Shown piece after piece: positions 7,251 through 15,555 of a DNA stretch of 39,148 nt. The DNA comes from Bacteroidales bacterium UBA5515. Lineage in GTDB: Bacteria; Bacteroidota; Bacteroidia; Bacteroidales; P3. The notes beneath the pieces are model-generated. The model saw only the letters and a list, made by a program, of their open reading frames with translations, did not search any database and was not told the DNA's origin. The position numbers and the translations under genes are program-made. Where the stretch lies: contig DIOL01000002.1 in the NCBI GenBank assembly GCA_002423895.1, positions 54,986-94,133 on the forward strand, read 5' to 3'. Positions within the stretch are counted from its first letter, which is position 1, and each line of letters starts with the position of its first letter.

Positions 7251-8831
7251 CTAAGATTCTTTTAAGTTATTGTAGGCGTCTTCAATAATCTCTTGCGGAT
7301 AGTTGTTTAATTCCAAAATTCTTATTGCATTGGTCAAATAACTCTTGCCTATCTTAAATTTATAATCAAATTTTATTTCTCCCTGTTCTACTTTCTCATA
7401 AAAATATCCTCTTTCAAAGCCCTCGTCTAAAAGTTCTATCAGTTCTAAGTCGTGGGTTGAAAAAAGAATAATATGATTTGATTGATTAAGAAAGTGAAGA
7501 ATGGACTTTGAAGTGGCAATTCTTTCTCTGGTATTGGTACCTTTAAAGAGTTCATCAATAATAAAAAGACAGTTATCCTCTTTAGAAGAGTAATCAATCA
7601 AGGTTTTAATCAGATGAACTTCTTCAAAGAAGAAACTTTTTGACTCCAAAATATCATCAGTTACTCTTATTGAAGTTAGAGTTTGCATTTTTGAAGTAAC
7701 AAATCTTTTAGCAAAGCATGTATTTATTGTGTTTGCCAATATATTATTTGTTGCTATTGTTCTCAGGAAAGTTGTTTTCCCCGACATATTTGAACCTGTT
7801 ATTATAAGGCTTTGATTTGTAAGAGAAATTGAATTAGGTATGCAGTCATCAATTAGAGGATGAATAATATCTTCGCATATTAGAGTTTTTGTATTGTTTA
7901 CAAAGCTTGGCTTACAGTAATATGGCATTTGTTTTCTTAGCTCCAATATTGATAAACAAAGGTCTGTTTTACCAATAAGCTTATAAAGATAATGAATACT
8001 TTCTTTTTGCTTGTCAATATTTTTAAACACCTTATGCATAGCTATCAATTCTATTAAGAAACACCCTTTCAGAAGTTCAAAAGGATACCAAAGAAGAAGC
8101 ATAAAGTCGTTTAATTCCATATAGTTGCCAGAACTAATCAGTTTTAGCCAATTTCTTATTGAGGAAAGAGAATCTATACTTTCTTCATTAAGGTTTTGAT
8201 TGGAAGTAAGGGGAGATAATTTCTTTAAATTTAATGCAGTTTTGTAGAGAGTTTGAAGTTGAGAAAGGGATTCACTATAAATTATCAGTTTTCTTTTGTT
8301 ATTATAGTGAATGGCAAGATTTAGGATTGCTATAAACAGGAATAGAAGTAAAAAAGAAGGATTGAAAAAGGATAAAGCAAGAGAGAGAAAGGCAGAAAAA
8401 GAAAGTAGAAAATAAATATTAATATTCTTATAGAGAGGAATTGATGATCCTAAGAACAGATGAGGGAGTTGAAGGAGTTTGGTTGAAGATGCCTTTTTAA
8501 GAATCTTTTCGTGGTTTTGTTTTTCAATAGCATTTCCTTCCAAATACTCTATATTTTTTTCAATAACATCAATATCCTCAGCCTTTACTTGCTGACTTAC
8601 CAAATGATTATAAAGATATTGTTTCCCAATAATTGAGTTTGCATAATCAATTTGAAAGAAAACATCATTAAGATCTAAATCAAGAATAGATTGATTAGTT
8701 TTTGATTTAAAAACCTCATCATTTAATAGATTATAATATAATGACAAGTCTTTAATATCAATGTTTACGGTTTCTGTTTCCTGCTTATCTTTCTTAAAGA
8801 TTTGTTTTATATTGGCGATAAAACTTTTCAT
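7251..8831 (-). CDS. Membrane-anchored MutS-like ATPase
   Basis: 526 aa from the ATG at 8831 (an upstream in-frame TTG at 8840 is less likely). The C-terminal third is a MutS domain V ATPase: Walker A TGSNMSGKTTFLR near residue 350, Walker B CLFIIDELFKGTNTRER, and FSTHDLEL. Two hydrophobic helices sit near residues 125-175 (LLSFSAFLSLALSFF, SFLLLFLFIAILNLAIHY). The mismatch-recognition domain I with its Phe-x-Glu motif is absent, so this is not canonical mismatch repair MutS. Such transmembrane MutS-related proteins are widespread in Bacteroidota and have no proven role. It is likely anchored in the inner membrane with a cytoplasmic dimeric ATPase. A shared 18-bp promoter motif lies just upstream. 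Confidence 0.87.
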   Translation of the reverse strand: MKSFIANIKQIFKKDKQETETVNIDIKDLSLYYNLLNDEVFKSKTNQSILDLDLNDVFFQIDYANSIIGKQYLYNHLVSQQVKAEDIDVIEKNIEYLEGNAIEKQNHEKILKKASSTKLLQLPHLFLGSSIPLYKNINIYFLLSFSAFLSLALSFFNPSFLLLFLFIAILNLAIHYNNKRKLIIYSESLSQLQTLYKTALNLKKLSPLTSNQNLNEESIDSLSSIRNWLKLISSGNYMELNDFMLLLWYPFELLKGCFLIELIAMHKVFKNIDKQKESIHYLYKLIGKTDLCLSILELRKQMPYYCKPSFVNNTKTLICEDIIHPLIDDCIPNSISLTNQSLIITGSNMSGKTTFLRTIATNNILANTINTCFAKRFVTSKMQTLTSIRVTDDILESKSFFFEEVHLIKTLIDYSSKEDNCLFIIDELFKGTNTRERIATSKSILHFLNQSNHIILFSTHDLELIELLDEGFERGYFYEKVEQGEIKFDYKFKIGKSYLTNAIRILELNNYPQEIIEDAYNNLKES

Positions 8832-8856
8832 TAAACTCAACTTTAATTAAAATTGA

Positions 8857-8874
8857 GCAAAGTTAATAATCTTT
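8857..8874 (-). promoter_or_regulatory. Promoter element, copy 1 of a shared 18-bp motif
   Basis: GCAAAGTTAATAATCTTT on the plus strand; on the minus strand it supplies TAACTTTG as a -7 box 26 bp upstream of the MutS-like ATG. The same 18-mer with one change precedes the next two minus-strand genes. Confidence 0.6.
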
Positions 8875-8986
8875 CACCAAAACTAAGGACTAAAAGGCTT
8901 ATAAGAATAAAAACGTCTGTTAAAAATTGAAAATCTTATGCTCTCTAAAAGAAAAAATAACACCAAACCCACCCTTGAAACCAATT

Positions 8987-9712
8987 CTATTTAAAAGTGT
9001 ATTCAAGTCCAATGCTTAAACCATAAGACAATAATCCTCCATGATTAATTGTCGGACCAGAATTGATTTCTCCAGTTGGTATTTCAGAATAATAATAATC
9101 ATAAACAGAATTAGTACCGAATCTATAATGATAAAGTAAATAAATATCATCAGGATCTATCTTATAATCAATAAAAGGTTGTAAAGTTAGATTGATATTC
9201 TTAAATATTTCTGTTGAAATAGTAATACCTCCTCTAACAGACATATTATAATCATTAAATTTATAGTCTTTATATGAACTTTCACCACTTAAGTAATTCA
9301 CTTTTACTCTATAGTTTAGAATATGATCTAATATAAATCCTCCAAATATGCTAAACCTAACTTTTTTAAATGAATATCCAACCGTTGCCAATATAGGTAC
9401 TTTAATATAGTCAATTTCATAATCTACTTTATACAAATCATGAAATACAGAATTATCATTAATTCCGAAAAATTCATAACCTTTTATATTCTTAGTTGAA
9501 TACATAATTCCTGTTGTAAGTTTCAGGCATGAAAAATTTTTAGATGGAAGAATATAAAATTCATAATTAAACTTATTAGCATAATTATCTATCCAACTAT
9601 CAAAAACATAACCATAGCTACTACCTCCAATTGCTAATGACCAAGGATTTACTTTTTGACTAAATACACTACTTGAACAAAGTAGCAGTAAGATTAAAAA
9701 CACTTTTCTCAT
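8987..9712 (-). CDS. Outer-membrane beta-barrel protein
   Basis: 241 aa. Signal peptide at residues 1-19 (MRKVFLILLLLCSSSVFSQ). The mature part is a run of amphipathic strands ending with aromatic residues (YEIDYIKVPILATVGYSF, VRFSIFGGFILDHIL, NINLTLQPFIDYKI, LSYGLSIGLEYTFK), typical of PorT-like or OmpW-like small barrels of Bacteroidota. The sequence IPILATVGY/IGL pattern matches the generic outer-membrane beta-barrel family rather than a specific transporter. It stands alone with its own promoter. The ligand is unknown. Confidence 0.8.
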   Translation of the reverse strand: MRKVFLILLLLCSSSVFSQKVNPWSLAIGGSSYGYVFDSWIDNYANKFNYEFYILPSKNFSCLKLTTGIMYSTKNIKGYEFFGINDNSVFHDLYKVDYEIDYIKVPILATVGYSFKKVRFSIFGGFILDHILNYRVKVNYLSGESSYKDYKFNDYNMSVRGGITISTEIFKNINLTLQPFIDYKIDPDDIYLLYHYRFGTNSVYDYYYSEIPTGEINSGPTINHGGLLSYGLSIGLEYTFK

Positions 9713-9773
9713 AACTTATTCTATTAAATGAATATATTCTTATGCTATAGAAATATTGTTTGATAAGATTGGA

Positions 9774-9791
9774 GCAAAGGTAATAATCTTT
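9774..9791 (-). promoter_or_regulatory. Promoter element, copy 2 of the shared 18-bp motif
   Basis: GCAAAGGTAATAATCTTT; on the minus strand it gives TACCTTTG as a -7 box, about 62 bp upstream of the beta-barrel gene. Identical to the copy at 10536-10553. Confidence 0.6.
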
Positions 9792-9860
9792 TCTTAATAA
9801 CGAAAAAGATATTAATGTAAATTTATTTTTATTTCGTGTTTTTGTGAAATATCTATGATA

Positions 9861-10520
9861 TTAGTTCTTCTTTCTAAAGGATAACTTATTATTAATTGCT
9901 CTTTTTGAATTGTTATCTTCAATTTTGGAAGTAAAACTTATTCCTGCTCTTATCATCCCAAAAGGATAATACATATAATCTACATAACCTTCTATCTGAC
10001 CATTGTTTTTAGATTCAAATAACTCAGAAAGATTATCTTTGTATTGATTAATATCAAAAAGAAAATCTTCTCTTGTGCTATAACTTTGGTTTATTGATAA
10101 GTCATGAGTTTTTATAGAGGCATAAAACCCATTATTAAGAGAAAAGTCTTGCAATCTCTTTTCCCATATTTCAAAATAAACCATTGCAGAATCAATATTA
10201 TCAATATCTTTGTAACTAAACGATGCATCAAAGATTATACTGTCTTTCACCAAAAACATATATCCTCTTGTATCTAAAGTATTAGTAAAATCATAAGTAT
10301 CATCAACATTAAGTTCTCCTGCAGGATAAAAATAATAAGTATATCCTTTTGACTTTATTTTAGGAATTACTACATTGATATTTTGTCCTACATAAGACCT
10401 AACTTCATCTACTACATCTTGCTTAGGGGATGCTATCGTATTATTATCGTCTTCTTTACAAGAAGCAAATAAAAATAATATGCTTAGTAACAAAAATAAA
10501 AAATTAAATATATTCTTCAT
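9861..10520 (-). CDS. Lipoprotein with surface-export-like signal
   Basis: 219 aa. A type II signal peptide ends in LFASC, with Cys21 the predicted lipidated residue. It is followed at once by KEDDNN, an acidic stretch after a lysine like the lipoprotein export signal that sends lipoproteins to the outer face in Bacteroidota, so surface exposure is likely. The mature domain (VDEVRSYVGQNINVVIPKIKSKGYTYYFYPAGELN, DYMYYPFGMIRAGISF) matches no family that I recognise. It may act with the adjacent beta-barrel gene, which is on the same strand 148 bp downstream but has its own promoter. Confidence 0.75.
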   Translation of the reverse strand: MKNIFNFLFLLLSILFLFASCKEDDNNTIASPKQDVVDEVRSYVGQNINVVIPKIKSKGYTYYFYPAGELNVDDTYDFTNTLDTRGYMFLVKDSIIFDASFSYKDIDNIDSAMVYFEIWEKRLQDFSLNNGFYASIKTHDLSINQSYSTREDFLFDINQYKDNLSELFESKNNGQIEGYVDYMYYPFGMIRAGISFTSKIEDNNSKRAINNKLSFRKKN

Positions 10521-10535
10521 AGCTTAATATTTTTC

Positions 10536-10565
10536 GCAAAGGTAATAATCTTTATTAAACGACAA
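10536..10565 (-). promoter_or_regulatory. Promoter of the lipoprotein gene (copy 3 of the shared motif)
   Basis: GCAAAGGTAATAATCTTT at 10536-10553. On the minus strand the promoter reads TTG (10565-10563), 18-bp spacer, TACCTTTG (10544-10537), 16 bp upstream of the ATG. Confidence 0.68.
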
Positions 10566-10621
10566 GTGGAAATTATTGATAAATTCTTTTTAATAGGAGT
10601 TCTAATTAAGGAATTAGAATT

Positions 10622-11722
10622 TTAGTTCTTCTTTCTATAAGATAATATTGCCCAAGTATTAACAACTACAACAAAACCCAATAAAGCGTATAGCTGAGGA
10701 AGGAGTTCGACAATATTGCTTCCCTTAAGGTAAACACATCTCATCACATCAATAAAATATTTCAAAGGACTGAAAGAACCTATTGCCTGAGCCCATGGTG
10801 GCATTGAATTAAATGGAGTGTAGAGTCCACTCATTAGAATTAAAATCATTATAAAAAAGAACATCATAAATACTGCCTGCTGGTAGGTTTGAGCATAGTT
10901 GGAAAGCACCAAACCTAAGCCTGAAATTGCAAGTGTAAAGATAAAAGAGAATATATAGACAGTAAAAATACTTCCTTGCGGTGTAATTCCATAAAAAAGC
11001 CAAGCAACCAAGAAGCCAATGCTTATAACAATTGCTCCAATTATCCAATAAGGAATTAGTTTGGAGAGAATAAAAACTGGTTTAGTTATTGGACTAACAT
11101 TAATTTGCTCCATATTCCCTTTTTCCTTTTCTCCAACAATATTAAAAGCAGGAAGAAAACCGCAAATCAAAGTAAGTATCATTACCATTAGAGCAGGAAC
11201 CATAAAGAATTTATAGTTTAGAGTTTTGTTGAAAGCATAAAGAGGTTGAATCTCCATTGAAGGAGAATTTATTACTTGTATTGAGGAGTTTTTTTCAAGA
11301 GAAAAATCACTAATTATATTTTGTGCATACATTGCACTTATTGATCCCTTCATACCATTTACTGTATTTACAGCAATCAATAGTTTTGAATTTTTATTTA
11401 CAATATAATCCTTCTCAAAACCTGAAGGAATATTAATTATCATATCTGCCCTATCCTCTTGAATTAAATCCATAGCCTTAGCATAAGTATCTTCAATATA
11501 ATTAATATTGATTGAGGTATTGGCTCTTAATTTATTTAGAATTTGATTTGAATAAGAACTTTTATCATTATCCACAACAACAACTCTTATATCCTTTATG
11601 TCAAAATTGGCTGCATAAGGCAATAATATTAATGCAATAAAAGGAAAGATAAGGATTAGCTTTGGCAAAATCCAATCTCTTTTGATTTGTTTAAACTCCT
11701 TTTCAATTAAATATCCTAACAT
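10622..11722 (-). CDS. ABC-2 type transporter permease (YbhR/YbhS-like), second of pair
   Basis: 366 aa. Architecture is the ABC-2 exporter type: one N-terminal transmembrane helix (LILIFPFIALILLPYAANF), a large periplasmic domain to about residue 180 (VVVVDNDKSSYSNQIL onward), then five helices from FFMVPALMVMILTLICGFLP to LLGFVVVVNTWAIL. The motif EKEKGNMEQINVSP between helices 2 and 3 is the family's cytoplasmic coupling segment facing the ATPase. It is the last gene of the operon, starting 6 bp after the other permease. The pair should form the heterodimeric membrane channel fed by the HlyD and TolC proteins encoded upstream. Confidence 0.93.
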   Translation of the reverse strand: MLGYLIEKEFKQIKRDWILPKLILIFPFIALILLPYAANFDIKDIRVVVVDNDKSSYSNQILNKLRANTSININYIEDTYAKAMDLIQEDRADMIINIPSGFEKDYIVNKNSKLLIAVNTVNGMKGSISAMYAQNIISDFSLEKNSSIQVINSPSMEIQPLYAFNKTLNYKFFMVPALMVMILTLICGFLPAFNIVGEKEKGNMEQINVSPITKPVFILSKLIPYWIIGAIVISIGFLVAWLFYGITPQGSIFTVYIFSFIFTLAISGLGLVLSNYAQTYQQAVFMMFFFIMILILMSGLYTPFNSMPPWAQAIGSFSPLKYFIDVMRCVYLKGSNIVELLPQLYALLGFVVVVNTWAILSYRKKN

Positions 11723-11728
11723 AATCCT

Positions 11729-12835
11729 TTACTCCAATCTATTTTTATATTTCTTAAGACTAATAAGTATCAAGACAAAACACATAGAAATTAATACCAA
11801 AAACTCTTTAAAAACAAATCTCACATCCACTCCCATTATCATTAGCTTTCTAATTGCACTGATAAACCATTTTGCTGGCATAATTTGAGCAATGCCTTGA
11901 AGTATTAAAGGGATACTGCTAATATCAAACATCATTCCTGAAAGTAACATTGAAGGCATAAGAAGTATAATTGCACTAATAACTAATGCAACTAACTGTG
12001 TTTTGGCAATAGTTGAAACAAGTATTCCCAATGAAAGAGAAACCAAAATATAAACTATACATAATAGAAAAATCGAAAAAATACTACCTTTAATTGGCAC
12101 ACCCATTATAAAATAAGACACAAGAAAAATTGTAAGAATATTGATTAAAGATATACAGAAATAAGGTGTTACCTTTGAAAGGATAATGGTTATTGGTTTC
12201 ACTGGACTTGCCAATAATAATTCCATACTTCCTCTTTCTCTTTCTCTAACAATTGAAACTGAGGTCATCATTGCACAAACAATAATAATTATAAAACCCA
12301 TAACCCCAGGAACAAAATTATAGGAGCTCTTCATTAATGGATTATACAATAGTTTAAGTTCTGTATTTATTAACGAAGATGGAGAATTTGCTTTTGATTC
12401 TTGCATAAGACTTTGAGCTATTACTCCACTTGCATAGTTTACAAGAGTTTTTGCATGATTTGGATCTGAAGCATCGGCAATCATTTGAATCTTGGGATTT
12501 TGTCTGGTGATTAATTTCTTTGAAAAATCGTTTTCTATAACAATTGCCAGAGATATTTCAGAGTTTCTAAATGATGTTTCAATTTCAGAATTACTATTAA
12601 AAGCCTTTGCTACTGAAAAATATTCACTTTCATCCAATTTATCAATCAATCTCTTGCTAATCTCATCACGACTATTGTCCAATATTCCAATATTTGTATC
12701 TCTCACCTCTGTTGTTACTGCGTATCCAAAAAGCAACATCATTATTACGGGCAATACTAATATTATCATCATTGTCCATGTATCTCGGAAAATGTGAAGA
12801 AATTCTATTTTTGCAAATGAGAGGAATTGTTTCAT
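11729..12835 (-). CDS. ABC-2 type transporter permease (YbhS/YbhR-like), first of pair
   Basis: 368 aa. Same layout as its neighbour: N-terminal helix TMMIILVLPVIMMLLFGYAV, periplasmic domain starting VRDTNIGILDNSRDEISKRL, coupling segment VRERERGSMELLLASPVKP, and five C-terminal helices ending VLISMCFVLILISLKKY. The two permeases are clearly paralogous but not close. It starts 3 bp after the ATPase gene stop, so translational coupling is likely. The inferred role is export of a xenobiotic or envelope stress compound across the inner membrane into a periplasmic adaptor. Confidence 0.93.
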   Translation of the reverse strand: MKQFLSFAKIEFLHIFRDTWTMMIILVLPVIMMLLFGYAVTTEVRDTNIGILDNSRDEISKRLIDKLDESEYFSVAKAFNSNSEIETSFRNSEISLAIVIENDFSKKLITRQNPKIQMIADASDPNHAKTLVNYASGVIAQSLMQESKANSPSSLINTELKLLYNPLMKSSYNFVPGVMGFIIIIVCAMMTSVSIVRERERGSMELLLASPVKPITIILSKVTPYFCISLINILTIFLVSYFIMGVPIKGSIFSIFLLCIVYILVSLSLGILVSTIAKTQLVALVISAIILLMPSMLLSGMMFDISSIPLILQGIAQIMPAKWFISAIRKLMIMGVDVRFVFKEFLVLISMCFVLILISLKKYKNRLE

Positions 12836-12838
12836 AAT

Positions 12839-13579
12839 CTATATTTCTTTTCTTGTAGATTTAGTAGCCAGTAATGTAAATACCTCATCAATACTTTCTG
12901 CATTATATTCTCTTTTCAATTCTTTAGGGCTCGACATTGCTTCAATTCTTCCGTCAACCATAATTGAAATCCTATCGCAATATTCTGCCTCATCCATATA
13001 GTGAGTTGTTACAAATACCGTTATTCCTTTTTGAGAAGCGTTATAAATCATTTCCCAAAACTGTCTTCTTGTAATTGGGTCAACTCCTCCCGTTGGTTCA
13101 TCAAGAAAAACTATTTTAGGGTTATGAAATATAGCAACAGAGAAAGCAAGCTTTTGTTTCCATCCCAAAGGAAGGTCTTTTACAAGGGTGTTCTTTTCTT
13201 TCTCAAATCCTAATTCTTTTAGAAGTATATCAGTCTTCGAAGCAATTTCATTTCTCTTCATTCCATATATACCAGCAAAGAGTTTTATATTCTCCCATAC
13301 CTTCAAATCCTGATATAGTGAGAATTTCTGACTCATATAACCAATATTCTTTTTAATCTTTTCCGACTCATGTCTAATATCAAAGCCTCCAACAGAAGCC
13401 TCTCCTGAAGTGGGACGACTTAAACCACATAAAATTCTCATTGCTGTTGTCTTCCCTGCTCCATTAGCACCCAAAAATCCAAATATCTCTCCCTTTTTAA
13501 CATTAAAAGAGATATTATCCACAGCCACAAAATGCCCAAACCTCTTAGTCAAATCCCTAACGACAATCACATCTTCCAT
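12839..13579 (-). CDS. ABC transporter ATPase, second half-site (NBD2) with degenerate signature motif
   Basis: 246 aa from the ATG at 13579 (MEDVIVVRDLTKRFG). A longer frame to 13642 would overlap the preceding gene by about 60 bp and adds non-conserved residues. Walker A is GANGAGKTT, the Q-loop is intact (GYMSQKFSLYQDL), Walker B is IVFLDEPTGGVDP and the H-loop is intact (VTTHYMDEAE). The signature motif expected as LSGGxxQ reads LPLGWKQK. Together with the opposite defects in the ATPase at 16774 this predicts an asymmetric heterodimer with one working ATP site. It is 4 bp downstream of the GIY-YIG-like gene and 3 bp upstream of the permease. Confidence 0.94.
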   Translation of the reverse strand: MEDVIVVRDLTKRFGHFVAVDNISFNVKKGEIFGFLGANGAGKTTAMRILCGLSRPTSGEASVGGFDIRHESEKIKKNIGYMSQKFSLYQDLKVWENIKLFAGIYGMKRNEIASKTDILLKELGFEKEKNTLVKDLPLGWKQKLAFSVAIFHNPKIVFLDEPTGGVDPITRRQFWEMIYNASQKGITVFVTTHYMDEAEYCDRISIMVDGRIEAMSSPKELKREYNAESIDEVFTLLATKSTRKEI

Positions 13580-13583
13580 AAAC

Positions 13584-14087
13584 TTATAATTTATTGAACT
13601 TCTCAGCATACCAGAAACTTTCACCATCATATAATATAACACTATTAATATGCTGCTGTACTGGATATTGCCTCCTTCGCCAAAATTCTCCTGAAGGCTT
13701 CTTCCATCTATTTATTATTGATATAGGTTCTTTAGGAATAGTTTTTGTCTTTTTTTCATTTAACTCAGTACCACAATAATATATAATTAAATGTTCTGCT
13801 AATTCAATATTCTCTTTTGTATTTAATCTACTATTTGAGAACTGTCCTATCCAAAATTGCTTATCTCTTTTTACTTTTTCATGTTTGTGTTTTTTATCAT
13901 GTAAACGAGAAAAAACACTTCTCAAATAACTTATACCACAGTACTGTACTCTTGACTCTCCCCTTTGGCTTTTTTGTAAACCAGATATTAAATAAAAACT
14001 ATTTTGAAAATCCTCTTCTTTAATATCTTCAATACAATAATAAGGCCCTTTCCATTCTATTACAAAATTTTTCTTTAAACTTTTCAT
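13584..14087 (-). CDS. GIY-YIG-like domain protein inside the efflux operon
   Basis: 167 aa, no signal peptide. The spacing fits a divergent GIY-YIG nuclease fold: FYLISG (Tyr32) for the GIY strand, QYCGIS (Tyr49) for the YIG strand, then SRLHDKKHKH with Arg61, and a helix ELAEHLIIYY carrying a candidate catalytic Glu. The C-terminal half (PISIINRWKKPSGEFWRRRQ, LYDGESFWYAEKF) is not recognised. The glycine of YCG is kept but GIY itself is only FYL, so activity is uncertain. It ends 4 bp before the second ABC ATPase, so it is cotranscribed with the pump. A nuclease in an efflux operon has no obvious role. Family call is moderate. Confidence 0.6.
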   Translation of the reverse strand: MKSLKKNFVIEWKGPYYCIEDIKEEDFQNSFYLISGLQKSQRGESRVQYCGISYLRSVFSRLHDKKHKHEKVKRDKQFWIGQFSNSRLNTKENIELAEHLIIYYCGTELNEKKTKTIPKEPISIINRWKKPSGEFWRRRQYPVQQHINSVILYDGESFWYAEKFNKL

Positions 14088-14106
14088 ATCAATATTATTA
14101 ATAACT

Positions 14107-15024
14107 TTATATATAAGTTTCTGAGGCGAAAGTCCTTTTTATTCCTTTATTATATTCTACATCTGGATAGCCTAAAATAAGAAATAATCCTTCTCTACTT
14201 TTATATTTAATTCCATGTTCTTTTCTAAACTTTGTAGCTTTCCCTCCATTCTGAACTAAAGGATGAATTGCTCCCAGCATACAAGTTCCTAATCCAAGAG
14301 ATTCTGCTGCAAGCATTGCATAAGTAGCTGCAACTATTGGATCAGCTGGATCGGTGTAAGGAGAACCATAAAAATATATAGCAACTGGTGCATCATAGGT
14401 AATTACATTTTCTCCTCTATCCATACTTTCTTGATAAATAGAAAAAACTGGCTGTACAAAATCCTTAAACATTTCATAATTTGCCTTGCTTAAAAATGGA
14501 CGCATAAGAGAAAGTGAAAAATCAGAAAATAACCATTTTATACCTTTAAGATAATCACATAAATCCTTTGCAAATTGGTTTGTTTTTTCTTTTGTATCAA
14601 ATATTAAAATATTTACATCTGATGGTGGTAATCCCATTGGAGAAGTTCTTGCAGCAAAAAGTATCTTTTCTATCAAATCTTTTTCAACTTCCTTATCCTT
14701 AAATTCTCTAATACTTCTTCGTCTTTGGCATAAAGTTAAAAGTGAAGAATAATCCGATGAAGATTCTTTTTCAGGCAAGTCAAATAAATCTTCCTTTGAA
14801 AGAGTTCTACCACTAATTTCTATTGCTCCATTAGGACAAATGGCCATACAATGTCCACAAGCAATACATCCAAAACAGGATTCTGATTTTTGACGAACCT
14901 TATTATCTACTATCTCCAAAGAAAAGTCCTTACAGACTTTAACACATAGCCCGCAACCAATACATTTATCTGTATCGATTATTATTTTTCCAGGCTCTTT
15001 TGTTCTTGATGTTGGTATTGACAT
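14107..15024 (-). CDS. Ferredoxin-nitroreductase fusion protein
   Basis: 305 aa. Residues 13-70 hold two 4Fe-4S clusters: C21-x2-C-x2-C-x3-C31 (CIGCGLCVKVC) and C50-x2-C-x2-C-x2-C-x3-C63 (CFGCIACGHCMAIC, one extra Cys). Residues about 98-300 are an FMN nitroreductase domain (RRRSIREFKDKEV, AARTSPMGLPPSD, AAESLGLGTCMLGAI, LILGYPD). Electrons probably pass from a low-potential donor through the clusters to FMN and on to a nitro, quinone or similar acceptor. The flavodoxin gene just upstream (20 bp) is a plausible donor. Cytoplasmic. Part of the TetR-efflux operon, suggesting reduction of the same compounds that are exported. Confidence 0.93.
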   Translation of the reverse strand: MSIPTSRTKEPGKIIIDTDKCIGCGLCVKVCKDFSLEIVDNKVRQKSESCFGCIACGHCMAICPNGAIEISGRTLSKEDLFDLPEKESSSDYSSLLTLCQRRRSIREFKDKEVEKDLIEKILFAARTSPMGLPPSDVNILIFDTKEKTNQFAKDLCDYLKGIKWLFSDFSLSLMRPFLSKANYEMFKDFVQPVFSIYQESMDRGENVITYDAPVAIYFYGSPYTDPADPIVAATYAMLAAESLGLGTCMLGAIHPLVQNGGKATKFRKEHGIKYKSREGLFLILGYPDVEYNKGIKRTFASETYI

Positions 15025-15044
15025 AAAGCTAAAAATATTAATAA

Positions 15045-15524
15045 CTACAAAGATAATTCTTGAACAAACCTATCTATGTTTTGATGGTTTATTTCTGAGA
15101 TACTTTTATCTGTTTTTGCTATCTTTTTAATAATCATCTTCTCAAAGAAATTCATGTTTTCAAACAGAAACTCTCCTCCCAAAAATTGTTTTGATTTAGC
15201 TTTATCAATTAGCTCTTTTGGATAGGCTCTTTCCAATTCTTCTCTTTGTTTTTCTTCTTCCTTTTCCATTCCACAAATATATAATCCAATTTCCTTATTC
15301 AATAAGTGATTTAGATTTGAGGCAATGAATTTCTTAACCTTGTTATTACTATTTCCTGCATAGATAGGTGTTCCTATAATTATTCTATCATAAGAATTAA
15401 TATCTAAATTAGATTTATTCTTTAAATCAAACATCTCTTCCTTAGAATCAAGTTTTTCAGATATAATCTTAGCAACCTTTTGAGTTGTTCCTTTCTTTGA
15501 ATAATAAATAATTGCTGTTTTCAT
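15045..15524 (-). CDS. Flavodoxin-domain protein (HemG-like)
   Basis: 159 aa single-domain flavodoxin. The FMN phosphate loop is YYSKKGTTQKVA (residues 7-18), followed by DRIIIGTPIYAGNSNNKVKKFI, the loop that stacks on the isoalloxazine ring, and GLYICGMEKEEE. It resembles the short HemG-like or FldA_5 group. The C-terminal helix EKMIIKKIAKTDKS is basic and partly hydrophobic. HemG itself is a protoporphyrinogen oxidase, but no heme gene is nearby; the adjacent ferredoxin-nitroreductase suggests an electron-carrier job instead. Cotranscribed, 31 bp after the MBL gene and 20 bp before the next gene. Confidence 0.87.
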   Translation of the reverse strand: MKTAIIYYSKKGTTQKVAKIISEKLDSKEEMFDLKNKSNLDINSYDRIIIGTPIYAGNSNNKVKKFIASNLNHLLNKEIGLYICGMEKEEEKQREELERAYPKELIDKAKSKQFLGGEFLFENMNFFEKMIIKKIAKTDKSISEINHQNIDRFVQELSL

Positions 15525-15555
15525 GTTTATAATGTTTATTAATTGTTTTTTCTAC

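Noticed and set aside
10600..10619. TTCTAATT-AAGG-AATTAGAA hairpin after the last permease gene as an intrinsic terminator
   Set aside because: On the minus strand it is not followed by a U-run, so the evidence is too weak to call.
13580..13642. Upstream extension of the second ABC ATPase (MLYYMMVKVSG...)
   Set aside because: Lies within the 3' end of the GIY-YIG-like gene and precedes the conserved start MEDVIVVRDLTKRFG.
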